Assembly (NCBI RefSeq): GCF_023028345.1 | Contig: NZ_CP095487.1 | Coordinates: forward strand, 1,054,001-1,118,000 | From: Halorientalis marina | Lineage (GTDB): Archaea; Halobacteriota; Halobacteria; Halobacteriales; Haloarculaceae | Length of the DNA: 64,000 bases | Direction: 5' to 3' | Shown: one piece after another, positions 32,220 to 41,103 of the stretch | How positions within the stretch are numbered: the first letter of the stretch is position 1 | Layout: every line of letters begins with the position of its first letter | Notes under the pieces: model-generated | What the model saw: only the letters and a program-made list of their open reading frames with translations | The model's database searches: none | Told to the model about the DNA's origin: nothing | Position numbers and translations under genes: made by a program

Positions 32220-32866
32220 CCGAGCAGGGCGTTCAACAGCCGCGATTCGACCTTTCTGAGAATCTCGCCGACGGTGCCGGGAGCGACGTCCACCTCGGCG
32301 GCGATGTCGTCGTATGTGACCTGCCGCGGCGTGTCGTAGTAGCCCATCTCGACGGCGATCTCGGCGACCTCGCGCTGGCGGTCGGTCAGCCGGGTCAGCA
32401 GGCGCTCACCCTCCGGCTCGTAACTGCCGAGCTTTTCGAGTTCGACGGTGATGCCCTCGGGGATGGCGTCCATAGCCTCGCGGATCTGTTCCTCGCCGCC
32501 GACGATGGTCAGGCGGACGGCCCCGTCGCGCGTGAACTCGATGGGGAAGTCGGGGACGATCTCGTACTGGTGTGGGATCTCGAGCAGTTCCTGGAGCATC
32601 TCGTTGGCTTCGAGGTGGGCGTAGGTGATGATCCGGTCCTGCATCGGGGAGATCTGGTAGGTGATGAGCTCCGGCATGTGCTCGGCGGCGAACTCGACGA
32701 CCTCACGGTCGCCGCTGAGTTCGTACATCGTCGTCACCGTCCCGTCCTCCAGCAGTTCCATCTGGAGGATGCGCTCGTTCTCGATCCCCGGCGCCTTCTG
32801 AATCCGGCGCTCGATGGGGTGGAACCACCCCCGGTCCGGAACCAGCAGCCCCTCGACGTACCGCAT
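32216..32866 (-). CDS. Bacterio-opsin-activator-type HTH-10 regulator
   Basis: A 216-residue regulator with an N-terminal ligand or sensor-like domain (about 1-150) and a C-terminal HTH_10 domain, LTRLTDRQREVAEIAVEMGY followed by TYDDIAAEVDVAPGTVGEILRKVE. There is no PAS or GAF domain, unlike full-length Bat. It is a paralogue of the two HTH-10 regulators at 46328 and 47127. It could control the neighbouring purB or the membrane-protein gene, but no operator is obvious. Confidence 0.88.
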   Translation of the reverse strand: MRYVEGLLVPDRGWFHPIERRIQKAPGIENERILQMELLEDGTVTTMYELSGDREVVEFAAEHMPELITYQISPMQDRIITYAHLEANEMLQELLEIPHQYEIVPDFPIEFTRDGAVRLTIVGGEEQIREAMDAIPEGITVELEKLGSYEPEGERLLTRLTDRQREVAEIAVEMGYYDTPRQVTYDDIAAEVDVAPGTVGEILRKVESRLLNALLG

Positions 32867-32937
32867 TGAGGAGTCGGTATCGCTGGAAGGCTATCAGTGT
32901 TCCCGTTCGACAGGAACGTGCTGGCCCGCCCCGCAGT

Positions 32938-34329
32938 TCAGGCGTCGCCGAGGTCGTCCACGAGGTCGGCCCCGACGCCGGTGTAGCCGGCCGGCGTCAG
33001 GGCGCGGAGTTCCTCCCGAACCGACTCGGACACGTCGAGGTCGTCGAACAGCGCCCGGAAGTCCTCGATGGTGACGCGCTGGCCCCGGGTCAGCTCCTTC
33101 ACCTGCTCGTAGGCGTCTTCGTGGCCCTCCCGGCGGAGGATCGTCTGGACGGCCTCGCCGATTATCTCGGGCGTCGCCTCCAGTTCCTCGCGCATGACCT
33201 CCTCGTTGGGGACGACCTTCGCCAGCCCGTTGCCACATTTCTCGTAGCCGATGAGACAGTGGGCCAGCGCCGCGGCGATATTGCGCTTGATCGTCGAGTC
33301 CGAGAGGTCACGCTGGAGCCGGGACTTCGTCACGTAGTCGCCGAGGAAGGTCAGGTCCGAGTTGGCCTTCGAGAGGTTCCCCTCGCTGTTCTCGAAGTCG
33401 ATGGGATTGACCTTGTGTGGCATCGTCGAGGAGCCGGTTTCGCCGGAAACGGCCTCCTGACCGAGATAGCGGTCCGAGACGTAGAGCCACGCGTCGCGGT
33501 CGAGGTCGAGCAGGACGTTGTTCGCACCGCGGAGCGCGTCGAACAACTCCGCGAGGTCGTCACAGGGGTTGACCTGCGTGGTGAGGCCGGCGTGGTCGAG
33601 CCCCAACCGGTCCACGAACTCCGCCGAGAACGCCCGCCAGTCCACATCCGGGTAGGCCGCGTCGTGGGCGGCGTATGTGCCGGACGCGCCCGCGAGCTTG
33701 CCTTCGAGGGAATCGGCGGCGCGCTCGATGCGACCGAGCGCGCGGCCGAGGCGGGCGGCGTAGACGGCCATCTCCTTGCCGAACGTCGTCGGCGTCGCCG
33801 GCTGGCCGTGGGTGCGCGCGAGCATGGGCACGCCGCGGTACTGGCGGGCCAGTTCGGCGAGGTCGTCGCGGCGCTCCTGGAGTGTGGGGACCAGGACGTC
33901 TTCCACCGCTGGACCGACGAGCAGACGGTAGGCGAGGTTGTTCACGTCCTCGCTGGTCAGGCCGAAGTGAATCCAGTTGCCGGCCTCGAGGCCCGCGGGG
34001 AGTCCCTCGCGGACGAAGTACTCGACGGCCTTCACGTCGTGATTGGTCGCGGCGTACTCCTTCCAGCCCTCCGTCTCCAGTCGTTTGACGATCTCGGCGT
34101 CCTCGACGGTGAAGTCCTCGTAGCGGTCCCGGAGGGCGGCGCGCTCGCCGTCGTCGATGGTCAGGGGGGTGGCGTCGAGGTCGGCGAGCGCGATCAGGTA
34201 CTCGACTTCGACCCGGACGCGGGCACGCATGAGCGCCCGCTCGCCGGCGTAGGGGACGAGCGGTTCCGTGTAGCGGGCGTACCGCCCGTCGAGCGGCGAG
34301 ACGGCGTCGAGCGAGCTACGGTCGGTCAT
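32938..34329 (-). CDS. purB: Adenylosuccinate lyase
   Basis: Acts twice in purine synthesis, splitting fumarate from SAICAR and from adenylosuccinate. The 463-residue all-helical protein starts SLDAVSPLDGRYARYTEPL. It contains GLTSEDVNNLAYRLL, the catalytic His in ARTHGQPATPTTFGKEM, and the flexible signature loop SSTMPHKVNPIDFENSEGN. Length and motifs are normal. Purine partner purNH lies 3.8 kb away on the other strand. The ATG at 34329 is 121 bp from the divergent ATPase-like gene. Confidence 0.95.
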   Translation of the reverse strand: MTDRSSLDAVSPLDGRYARYTEPLVPYAGERALMRARVRVEVEYLIALADLDATPLTIDDGERAALRDRYEDFTVEDAEIVKRLETEGWKEYAATNHDVKAVEYFVREGLPAGLEAGNWIHFGLTSEDVNNLAYRLLVGPAVEDVLVPTLQERRDDLAELARQYRGVPMLARTHGQPATPTTFGKEMAVYAARLGRALGRIERAADSLEGKLAGASGTYAAHDAAYPDVDWRAFSAEFVDRLGLDHAGLTTQVNPCDDLAELFDALRGANNVLLDLDRDAWLYVSDRYLGQEAVSGETGSSTMPHKVNPIDFENSEGNLSKANSDLTFLGDYVTKSRLQRDLSDSTIKRNIAAALAHCLIGYEKCGNGLAKVVPNEEVMREELEATPEIIGEAVQTILRREGHEDAYEQVKELTRGQRVTIEDFRALFDDLDVSESVREELRALTPAGYTGVGADLVDDLGDA

Positions 34330-34450
34330 GCCCGTGAGTGGGCGGACGGCGTGAAAAAGCGTGTCGAAGCCGTCGCTCCCGTGGTCACACCCGTCGTCGA
34401 CTCGCTGACGGCCCTACTTTTTTGCCCACGCCGCGTGTTACCCGTGTCGG

Positions 34451-35431
34451 ATGGAGGCTCGCGGGTTCGAGTACGTGGACGCCGGCGCCGAGCGGGAGGC
34501 CATCGAGCGGACCGTCGCGGCCGTCGAAACTGACACGACGCCACACGTCGCAGTCGTCGGCGAGCCCTACGCCGGGCGGGCAGCACTCCTCGATCACGCC
34601 GCCTCGTTGCTCGCGGAGAGCGTCCGCGTTTCCCTCGCGGACCCGGTCGACGAACCGGTCGAACTGCCGGACGCGCCGGCGGTCGTCGTCGACGACTGTC
34701 AGTACCTCTACACCCGGTCCGTCGACGGGTTCGACCCGCTCGCGGCGTTCGCCGACGACCTCGTCGACGGGGAGCGGCTGTTCGTGACCGGCTGGAACCG
34801 GCAGGCGTGGAACTACCTCACCGCGGTCAGGGACGTGGACGAGCTGTTCGCGGCGACCGTCGAGGTCCCGGGGCTCTCCGCCGACGCGACCGAGCAGTTC
34901 CTCACCGAGAATCACGACGGCTCCCTCCCGGAGTTCGCCGAGAGCGAGCACCCGACGGGACACGCCGAGGACGCGCCGGCGCTGTCCCTGCCCGGCGGCC
35001 GATCGATCCCGCTCCCGGCGGTCTCGCTGGCTGCGGTCGGCGACGCGCTCGGGAGCGACGACCCCGACGACGTGCGCGCTCGCGTCTTCGAGACCGTCGC
35101 CGACAGGTCGGGCGGGAACCCGACGGTCGCGTGGGCGCTGTGGAACGCGGCCATCGAGGACGACACGGTATCGCCGGCCCGCGTTCGCGCGTCGGTCCCG
35201 GAGGTGTCGCTGAACGATGCCGACGCCTTCACGCTGGTCGTCGTCCTCACGAACGAGGAGGTGCCCGCGGCCCGGCTCGAATCCATCGTCGGCGGCAGGG
35301 AGTACCGCCGGAGCCTGCGGCGGCTCCGCCAGCAGGAGCTGGTGACCGTCACCGACGGGCGGGTGTCGATCCGCCCGGCGGCCGTCCCGAGCGCGACGGC
35401 GTTTCTCTCCCGGAGGCGGTTGGTGTGGTAA
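34451..35431 (+). CDS. ATPase-like protein with degenerate P-loop
   Basis: A 326-residue soluble protein with the outline of an AAA/STAND-type ATPase. The Walker A position reads VVGEPYAGRAALLDHA, where Lys is Arg and the next Ser/Thr is Ala. A Walker B-like AVVVDDCQYLY and a sensor-like RLFVTGWNRQAW follow. The C-terminal part (LRRLRQQELVTVTDGRVSIRP) is a winged-helix-like domain. The protein probably binds nucleotide weakly or not at all. The downstream MscS gene starts inside its last codons with its own ribosome site, so they are co-expressed. Confidence 0.7.
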   Translation: MEARGFEYVDAGAEREAIERTVAAVETDTTPHVAVVGEPYAGRAALLDHAASLLAESVRVSLADPVDEPVELPDAPAVVVDDCQYLYTRSVDGFDPLAAFADDLVDGERLFVTGWNRQAWNYLTAVRDVDELFAATVEVPGLSADATEQFLTENHDGSLPEFAESEHPTGHAEDAPALSLPGGRSIPLPAVSLAAVGDALGSDDPDDVRARVFETVADRSGGNPTVAWALWNAAIEDDTVSPARVRASVPEVSLNDADAFTLVVVLTNEEVPAARLESIVGGREYRRSLRRLRQQELVTVTDGRVSIRPAAVPSATAFLSRRRLVW

Positions 35432-36234
35432 TCGCGCAGGCAGTTCCCGGGGTCGACCTGAACGCGGGGACGGTCGTCGGCGCCGCGCTCACACTCGTCG
35501 TGGCGTACGTCCTGGCCCGGATCGTCGTCGCCGTCCTCGGAGCCGTCTCCGAGCGGTTCGTCGAGTACCGCATCAGCGTCCGGATGCTCGCCCCGGTCCT
35601 CAAGTTCGTCATCTACGGCGCCGCGCTGTACTACATCCTGGGCCCCCTGCTGCAGCTGTCCGGCACCCAGTTGCTCGCGGTGTCGGGCCTGCTCGGTGCC
35701 GCGCTGGGCTTCGGCCTGCAGGACCTCTTCGCCAACGTCATCGGCGGACTCGTTCTGCTCGTCTCCCGGCCCTACCAGGTCGGAGACAAGGTGACCTTCG
35801 GCGAACACTACGGCGAGGTGACCGACATCGGGCTCCGGTCGACGGCGGTGCGGACCCCGGGCGACAGCGTCGTCTCGGTTCCCAACTACACGTACATCAC
35901 CGACGCCGTCGTCAACGCGAACACCGGGCGCCCGGAGATGATGATCGTCGTCGAGTTCCACATCGTCGACGATGCCGACGTCGACCGCGCCATGGAGATC
36001 GTCGAGGACGCGCTCGTCGTCGCGCCCTACGTCTACGTCGACGACGACCGCCCGTTCACCGTCCTGGTCGAGGACGAGCCGCTCTATCGGACGATCCGCG
36101 GGAAAGCCTACGTCAACGACCTCCGCAACGAGTTCGCGTACACCTCGGACGTGACCGAACGGGTCCTCGCGGCGTTCGCCGACGCCGACATCGAGCGGCC
36201 GCGGGCGCGTGCCGGGACGATCGAGGGGGAGTGA
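35425..36234 (+). CDS. Mechanosensitive ion channel MscS family
   Basis: A 269-residue MscS channel. Helices at about 10-32 and 48-72, then the pore helix LLAVSGLLGAALGFGLQDLFANVIGG split here after GLQDL, are followed by the beta domain. Confidence 0.3.
   Translation: MVIAQAVPGVDLNAGTVVGAALTLVVAYVLARIVVAVLGAVSERFVEYRISVRMLAPVLKFVIYGAALYYILGPLLQLSGTQLLAVSGLLGAALGFGLQDLFANVIGGLVLLVSRPYQVGDKVTFGEHYGEVTDIGLRSTAVRTPGDSVVSVPNYTYITDAVVNANTGRPEMMIVVEFHIVDDADVDRAMEIVEDALVVAPYVYVDDDRPFTVLVEDEPLYRTIRGKAYVNDLRNEFAYTSDVTERVLAAFADADIERPRARAGTIEGE
35425..36234 (+). other. Further note on the MscS channel gene
   Basis: The GTG start at 35425 sits in the last codons of the degenerate-ATPase gene and is preceded 8 bp upstream by GGAGG (35412-35416), a good ribosome site. 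The pore helix LLGAALGFGLQDLFANVIGG is followed by the beta domain (RPYQVGDKVTFGEHYGEVTD, TPGDSVVSVPNYTYITD) and the alpha/beta vestibule (MMIVVEFHIVDDADVDRAME), so the channel is complete, unlike the minimal one at 19234. Likely role: osmotic release valve. Confidence 0.9.
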
Positions 36235-36237
36235 CGC

Positions 36238-37827
36238 TCAGATCGGGTTGATGGAGTGTTTCTTCGGCGGCCAGTCGTCGTCTCTGGTGTCCTCGGCGCG
36301 GTCGATGGCGCGGGCGACCCGCCCGCGGGTGTCAGCGGGGTCGACGACGGCGTCGATGCCGACCCGGGAGGCAGCGCGGACGGCGTCGGTGCGGTCCTTG
36401 AACTTCTCGATCAGTTCGGTGCGCTTGGCGTCGGGGTCGTCGGCGGCCTCGATCTCGCGGCGGTAGGCCACGTCGACTGCGCCCTCGATACCCATGGCGG
36501 CGATCTCGGCGGTCGGCCACGCGAGGCTCAGGTCGGTATCGGTCGAGCGGCCCCCGCCCATCGCGACGTAGCCGTAGCCGTACCCGCGGCGGAGACAGAC
36601 GGTGACTTTCGGCACCGTTGCCCGGTTCAACTCGAAGGGAAGCTTCGCGGAGTGGCGGGCGACGCCCTCCCCCTCGGAGTCGGGGCCGGGGAGGATGCCG
36701 GGCACGTCGATGAGCGAGAGGACGGGCAGGCCGAACGCGTCACAGACGCTGACGAAGTGGCTGGACTTGTCCGAGGCGTCGGTGTCGATGGTGCCGGCCT
36801 TGTGCCGCGGGTTGTTGGCGATCACGCCGATGGGTCGGCCTTCCAGCCTCGCGAACCCGGTGACGATGTTCCGGGCGAACTCGGGTTTCAGCTCGAAAAA
36901 GGAGTCCTGGTCGACGACCCCCTCGACGATGGCGTAGATGTCGTAGCCCTTCTTCGCGTTCGCGGGGATCACGTCGGTCAGCGCGGCCACCTGGTCGTCG
37001 CCCGGCGCGTCGAAGCCCCCGGCGGTCGGCGGGTCACGCGTGGCGTTCCGCGGGAGATAGGAGAGATACGTCTCGATGGCGTCGAGACAGGCCTCGTCGT
37101 CCTCGCAGGCCACGTCGGCCATGCCGTGGCGGCGGGCCTGGACGTTCGGGCCGCCGAGTTCGGCCTTCGAGAGGTCCTTCCCGAGGGCGGCCGCTACCAG
37201 GGAGGGGCCGGCGACGCCGAGCGTCGAGGTCCCCTCGACCATCGGCACGAAGTCACAGAGCGCGGCGAAGTTGGTCGGGGCGGCGAAGCCCGGCCCCATC
37301 ATCGCGGAGACGGTCGGGACCCATCCCGAGAGGGTCTCCTGCAGGTTGGCGAAGCCGGCGTCGCCGCGGGCTGTCGGGGCGGCGTCCAGCCCCTCCTGGA
37401 TGCGGTGGCCGCCCCCGTCGTGGAGCATGACGAAGGGATACCCACGGTCCCGGGCGAGTTCGGCGACGCGCTCCAGCTTGCGGCCGCCGGCGTGACCGAT
37501 GGACCCGCCCTTGACGGTGTAGTCGGTCGCCACGATCGCCACCGGGCGGGCGTCGACCTCACCGATGCCACAGACGACGCCGTCGGCGGGGGCGTCTTCG
37601 CGCTCCCAGTCAGCGGTTTCGGGTGTCGTCGGCATCGGTGCCGCCAGTTGCCCGATCTCGTCGAAGGTCCCGTCGTCACAGAGGTAGTCGACCCGCTCCC
37701 GCGCGGTGAGCTTGTCCGCCTCGTGCTGACGCTCGACTGCCTCGGGCCGGCCGGCGTCCGCCACGCGCTCTTTGACTGCCTGCACCTCCTCGATCAGGTC
37801 CGCCACGTCCATCTCGTCCTCGCTCAT
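36238..37827 (-). CDS. Acyl-CoA carboxylase, carboxyltransferase (beta) subunit
   Basis: Transfers a carboxyl group from biotin to acetyl- or propionyl-CoA. The 529-residue protein has two crotonase-like halves, with the CoA- and biotin-binding glycines in VKGGSIGHAGGRKLERV and GPGFAAPTN in the first. In the second are FARLEGRPIGVIANNP, LIDVPGILPGPDSEGEGV and the closing KKHSINPI. Substrate (acetyl, propionyl or other) cannot be told. The biotin carboxylase and carrier subunits are not here. A promoter-proximal inverted repeat lies about 50-90 bp upstream. Confidence 0.9.
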   Translation of the reverse strand: MSEDEMDVADLIEEVQAVKERVADAGRPEAVERQHEADKLTARERVDYLCDDGTFDEIGQLAAPMPTTPETADWEREDAPADGVVCGIGEVDARPVAIVATDYTVKGGSIGHAGGRKLERVAELARDRGYPFVMLHDGGGHRIQEGLDAAPTARGDAGFANLQETLSGWVPTVSAMMGPGFAAPTNFAALCDFVPMVEGTSTLGVAGPSLVAAALGKDLSKAELGGPNVQARRHGMADVACEDDEACLDAIETYLSYLPRNATRDPPTAGGFDAPGDDQVAALTDVIPANAKKGYDIYAIVEGVVDQDSFFELKPEFARNIVTGFARLEGRPIGVIANNPRHKAGTIDTDASDKSSHFVSVCDAFGLPVLSLIDVPGILPGPDSEGEGVARHSAKLPFELNRATVPKVTVCLRRGYGYGYVAMGGGRSTDTDLSLAWPTAEIAAMGIEGAVDVAYRREIEAADDPDAKRTELIEKFKDRTDAVRAASRVGIDAVVDPADTRGRVARAIDRAEDTRDDDWPPKKHSINPI

Positions 37828-37876
37828 CGACGGTCACCCCGCGTGTGTCCAGTGTGGTTCATACCCACGTCAATAA

Positions 37877-37917
37877 TTACAACGGATAAAAAACCCATGA
37901 GTGAGGTAACGTTGTAA
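37877..37917 (-). promoter_or_regulatory. Inverted repeat at the carboxyltransferase promoter
   Basis: TTACAACG (37877-37884) and CGTTGTAA (37910-37917) are perfect 8-bp inverted repeats with a 25-bp spacer, just upstream of the carboxyltransferase gene. On the minus strand the inner arm runs into TTGTAATTATT, a possible TATA. The 328-bp space to purNH (37828-38155) has no gene; its right half is a pyrimidine-rich tract (38007-38055). Confidence 0.5.
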
Positions 37918-38155
37918 ATCAGGCTCGGTTAGAAGCGAAACAATGATAATCGACGACTCACAGAACCACGGTGGGGACACCCACACCCACACAGGTTTCC
38001 CCCTCCTATCCCTCTCTTTCCCCCCCCTCGATACCACTTTCCCCCTTCCTCGCGTCCGGGTAGCGACGCCGCCGGTCGGCGTCCGTGAGGTGTCGGTGGA
38101 GGCGTGAGTCGACGGAAACGCAATGCATTTGCGGCCGGCCGGCCCCCTGCCGAAC

Positions 38156-39769
38156 ATGAAGATAGCGGGAATGGCCAGCAACCGTGGCCGGAACCTGATG
38201 AACGTCCACGACCTCGCGCCGGGCGGTGCCGAACTCGCCGTCGTGCTCACGAACTCGGCGGACGCGCCGGTCGTCGAGAAAGCCGAGAAACGCGGAATCC
38301 CGACCGAGACGGTCGTCCGCGACGATGGGGAGGGGCGCCGCGAACACGAAACACGGGTGGTCGACGCGCTCGCCGACTACGACTTCGATCTCGTCTGTCT
38401 CGACGGGTACATGCGCGTGCTCTCGGGGACGTTTCTCGACCCGATGCCGACCACGCTCAACGTCCACCCCTCCCTGCTCCCCGCGTTCCCCGGGATGGAC
38501 GCCTGGGGCGACGCCTTGGAGTACGGCGTCGACGTGGTGGGCTGTACCGTTCACGCCGTCACCAACGCCGTCGCCGACGACGGCTCGCTCATCGAGGACG
38601 AGGTCGACGGCGGCCCCGTCGTCACACAGGAACCCGTCCCGGTCTACGAGGGCGACACCAGGGAGGACCTGCAGGACCGCGTGCTCTACCAGGGCGAAAT
38701 GAAGGCGTACCCCCGGGCTGTCCGCTGGTTCGCCGAGGGCCGCGTGGAGATCGACTGGGACGCGAACGCGGTTTCCGTCGACGGAGATACCGGGGGCGAC
38801 TTCCCGGGCCGGCGCGTCACGAGCGAGGACCGGCACGCCGACCTCCGGTACGGGGAGAACCCGCATCAGGACGCCGCGCTTTACGCCGACGTGACGACCG
38901 AGGAGGCCAGCGTCGTCACCGCCGAACAGTTGAACGAGGGCGCGAAGGGGATGAGCTACAACAACTACAACGACGCCGACGCGGCCCTGAACCTCGTCAA
39001 GGAGTTCGACGAGCCCGCGGCGGCAGTCATCAAACACACCAACCCCGCGGGCTGTGCGACGGCCGACACCCTCGCGGACGCCTACGCGGACGCGCTCTCG
39101 ACGGACGCCAAGAGTGCCTTCGGCGGCATCGTCGCGCTCAATCGCGACTGTGACGCGGCGACTGCCGAGCGGATAATCGACTCGTTCAAGGAGGTCGTCG
39201 TCGCGCCGGGCTACACCGACGACGCCCTCGACACCCTCTTCGAGAAGGAGAACCTCCGCGTGCTCGACGTCGGCGACCAGTACGACCCGACCGAGACGGT
39301 CACGGAGAAGGACCTCGTCGGTGGGACGCTCGTTCAGGAGCGGGACGACCAGGCACCGACGCGCGAGGACCTCGAAGTCGTCACCGAGCGCGAGCCGACC
39401 GACGAGCAGATCGAGTCGATGCTCTTTGCCTGGCAGACGATCAAGCACGTCAAGTCCAACGCGATCCTGTTCGCGACGGGCACCGAGACGGTCGGTGTCG
39501 GTGCGGGGCAGGTGTCGCGGGTCGACGCCGTCGAGATCGCGAAGATGAAAGCGGGGAAGGACGCCGAGGGCAAGTCCGCCGAGGGGGCCGTGATGGCTTC
39601 GGACGCCTTCTTCCCGTTCCCGGACGGGATCGAGGCCGCCGCCGAGGCGGGGATCGAGGCGGTCATCCAGCCCGGCGGCTCGGTCAACGACGAGGACGTG
39701 ATCGCGGCGGCCGACGAGCACGACATGGCGATGGTGTTCACCGGGAGTCGGTGCTTCAGACACGACTAG
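38156..39769 (+). CDS. purH: PurN-PurH fusion: GAR formyltransferase and AICAR formyltransferase
   Basis: Two folate-dependent purine enzymes in one chain of 537 residues. Residues about 1-200 are a GAR transformylase (PurN) with the Asn and His in [14 protein letters not shown] and the Asp in [12 protein letters not shown]. After a linker, about 225-537 are an AICAR transformylase, with [41 protein letters not shown] and [16 protein letters not shown]. The IMP cyclohydrolase half of normal PurH is absent; archaea use PurO for that. The fusion is known in haloarchaea. The ATG at 38156 is chosen because [13 protein letters not shown] begins the PurN fold. Confidence 0.93.
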   Translation: MKIAGMASNRGRNLMNVHDLAPGGAELAVVLTNSADAPVVEKAEKRGIPTETVVRDDGEGRREHETRVVDALADYDFDLVCLDGYMRVLSGTFLDPMPTTLNVHPSLLPAFPGMDAWGDALEYGVDVVGCTVHAVTNAVADDGSLIEDEVDGGPVVTQEPVPVYEGDTREDLQDRVLYQGEMKAYPRAVRWFAEGRVEIDWDANAVSVDGDTGGDFPGRRVTSEDRHADLRYGENPHQDAALYADVTTEEASVVTAEQLNEGAKGMSYNNYNDADAALNLVKEFDEPAAAVIKHTNPAGCATADTLADAYADALSTDAKSAFGGIVALNRDCDAATAERIIDSFKEVVVAPGYTDDALDTLFEKENLRVLDVGDQYDPTETVTEKDLVGGTLVQERDDQAPTREDLEVVTEREPTDEQIESMLFAWQTIKHVKSNAILFATGTETVGVGAGQVSRVDAVEIAKMKAGKDAEGKSAEGAVMASDAFFPFPDGIEAAAEAGIEAVIQPGGSVNDEDVIAAADEHDMAMVFTGSRCFRHD

Positions 39770-39805
39770 TGGTGGAGGCTCGAAAGACGAGCGGAGCGAC
39801 CCTTT

Positions 39806-39904
39806 CGGCGTTTCCGGCACGATTGAGCGTCAGCGACCGAGTGCCGGAAACTCGTCGTGGAGCGACGCGGAACGACGGCGTTTCCGCCACGACTGAGCGT
39901 TAGC
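39806..39904. repeat. Duplicated palindromic element after purNH
   Basis: Two 29-bp near-identical copies, 39806-39834 and 39876-39904 (GGCGTTTCCG, then GCACGATTGAGCG or CCACGACTGAGCG), lie 70 bp apart. The first forms an 11-bp perfect stem, GTTTCCGGCAC (39810-39820) with GTGCCGGAAAC (39841-39851). It may act as a terminator or be a haloarchaeal palindromic repeat. Confidence 0.65.
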
Positions 39905-39993
39905 AGGGGCATCGCACGCATGGCGATTCAGTCGCCGCTCCGGACAGGTCAGCTGCCGAACCATTGAAGTTCCTGGCTGACAGTCGGCCCGAC

Positions 39994-40956
39994 ATGGGAA
40001 TGCTCAGTAACCTCAAAGGCCCGGTGATCGGGCTGGCGATTACGGCACTGGTGTTCGTCGTCGTGGGCTTGTTCGGGATCGCGCAGGTTCTCGGTGCGCT
40101 CACGTCCGAGGCGTCCATCGTGACGACCTTCATCACGTACCTGATTGCGCTCGTCGTTATCGGGCTGATCGGGGTCGGGTTCCTCGTCTGGGGCGTCGTC
40201 CGCGCGGCGAAGTCGGTCGACACGGACAGCAAACTCTTCCAGAACAAGTACGCACGCAAGGCCGCGTCGATGGCGGGCGTCGGCGGCGGTGCTGCTGCGG
40301 CGGGCGCTGCCATGGGCGGTCTCGGTGGCGGCGGCTCCGCCGGTCCGGGCGGCCACCAGTCCGGCCAGCGAGGCCACGGCGGACAGGCGGGTGGCCAACG
40401 TGGCGGCCAAGCCAGGGGTCAACCGGGACAGGGCGGTCAGCCAGGTCAGGGCGGCCAACCGGGACAGGGTGGCCAGGGTGGCCAACCCGGCCAAGGTGGT
40501 CAACCGGGACAGAGTGGACAGCCTGGTCAGGGCGGCCAACCCGGTCAAGGTGGACAGCCTGGTCAGGGCGGCCAACCCGGTCAAGGTGGACAGCCTGGTC
40601 AGGGCGGCCAACCCGGTCAAGGTGGACAGCCTGGTCAGGGCGGCCAACCCGGTCAAGGTGGACAGCCTGGTCAGGGCGGCCAACCCGGTCAAGGTGGACA
40701 GCCTGGTCAGGGCGGCCAACCCGGCCAAGGTGGACAGCCTGGTCAGGGCGGCCAACCAGGTCAGGGTGGCCAGGGTGGACAGCCGGGCCAAGGTGGTCAG
40801 CCGGGACAGAGTGGACAGCCTGGTCAGGGCGGCCACGATGGGCAGCCAGGTCAGGGTGGACAGGGCGGTCAGCCAGGCCAGGGACAGCCCGGTGACAACG
40901 AGTCGGACGACGACGAGCAGGGCGGACAGCCCGGGCAGACTGGCGGCCAGCGATAG
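39994..40956 (+). CDS. Two-helix membrane protein with long Pro-Gly-Gln repeat tail
   Basis: A 320-residue protein. Residues about 10-35 and 48-72 are membrane helices, then a basic stretch (KSVDTDSKLFQNKYARKA), a Gly/Ala hinge and a tail of about 190 residues. The tail is built of PGQGGQ units with rare Ser variants, ending in an acidic patch (DNESDDDEQ). No Cys, and hardly any aromatics in the tail. Six consecutive 36-bp units are almost identical in DNA. The tail is uncharged, odd among acidic haloarchaeal proteins, and may self-associate. Start at ATG 39994, or 40000 two codons on. Confidence 0.75.
   Translation: MGMLSNLKGPVIGLAITALVFVVVGLFGIAQVLGALTSEASIVTTFITYLIALVVIGLIGVGFLVWGVVRAAKSVDTDSKLFQNKYARKAASMAGVGGGAAAAGAAMGGLGGGGSAGPGGHQSGQRGHGGQAGGQRGGQARGQPGQGGQPGQGGQPGQGGQGGQPGQGGQPGQSGQPGQGGQPGQGGQPGQGGQPGQGGQPGQGGQPGQGGQPGQGGQPGQGGQPGQGGQPGQGGQPGQGGQPGQGGQPGQGGQPGQGGQGGQPGQGGQPGQSGQPGQGGHDGQPGQGGQGGQPGQGQPGDNESDDDEQGGQPGQTGGQR
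40522..40737 (+). repeat. Six tandem 36-bp repeats inside the Pro-Gly-Gln gene
   Basis: Units begin at 40522, 40558, 40594, 40630, 40666 and 40702 and each codes PGQGGQPGQGGQ. Only the last unit shows a base change (GGT to GGC in the second half). The flanks hold more diverged copies from about 40420 to 40880. Synonymous codons alternate in a fixed order within the unit, so this is DNA-level duplication rather than protein selection alone. Confidence 0.9.
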
Positions 40957-41103
40957 TTTCCAACGCCGCCCGCGTTCAGCGTCGGCCGGCAGGTCGGTGA
41001 GTTCGTAGCCGACGGTTCACGCGCTGTCTCCTCATTTCCGAGGCGGGTTTATGTCGGCCGGCGGATGGCCAAAAGATATGCCGGGCCGGCCCGAACGCCC
41101 GGT

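Noticed and set aside
36256-39820. Long antisense frames over the carboxyltransferase and PurN-PurH genes
   Set aside because: Each is the complement of a gene with clear enzyme motifs; no promoter or start context of their own.
40522-40737. Regular 36-bp repeats as a CRISPR array
   Set aside because: Units are directly adjacent with no spacers, lie in a reading frame and code PGQ repeats.
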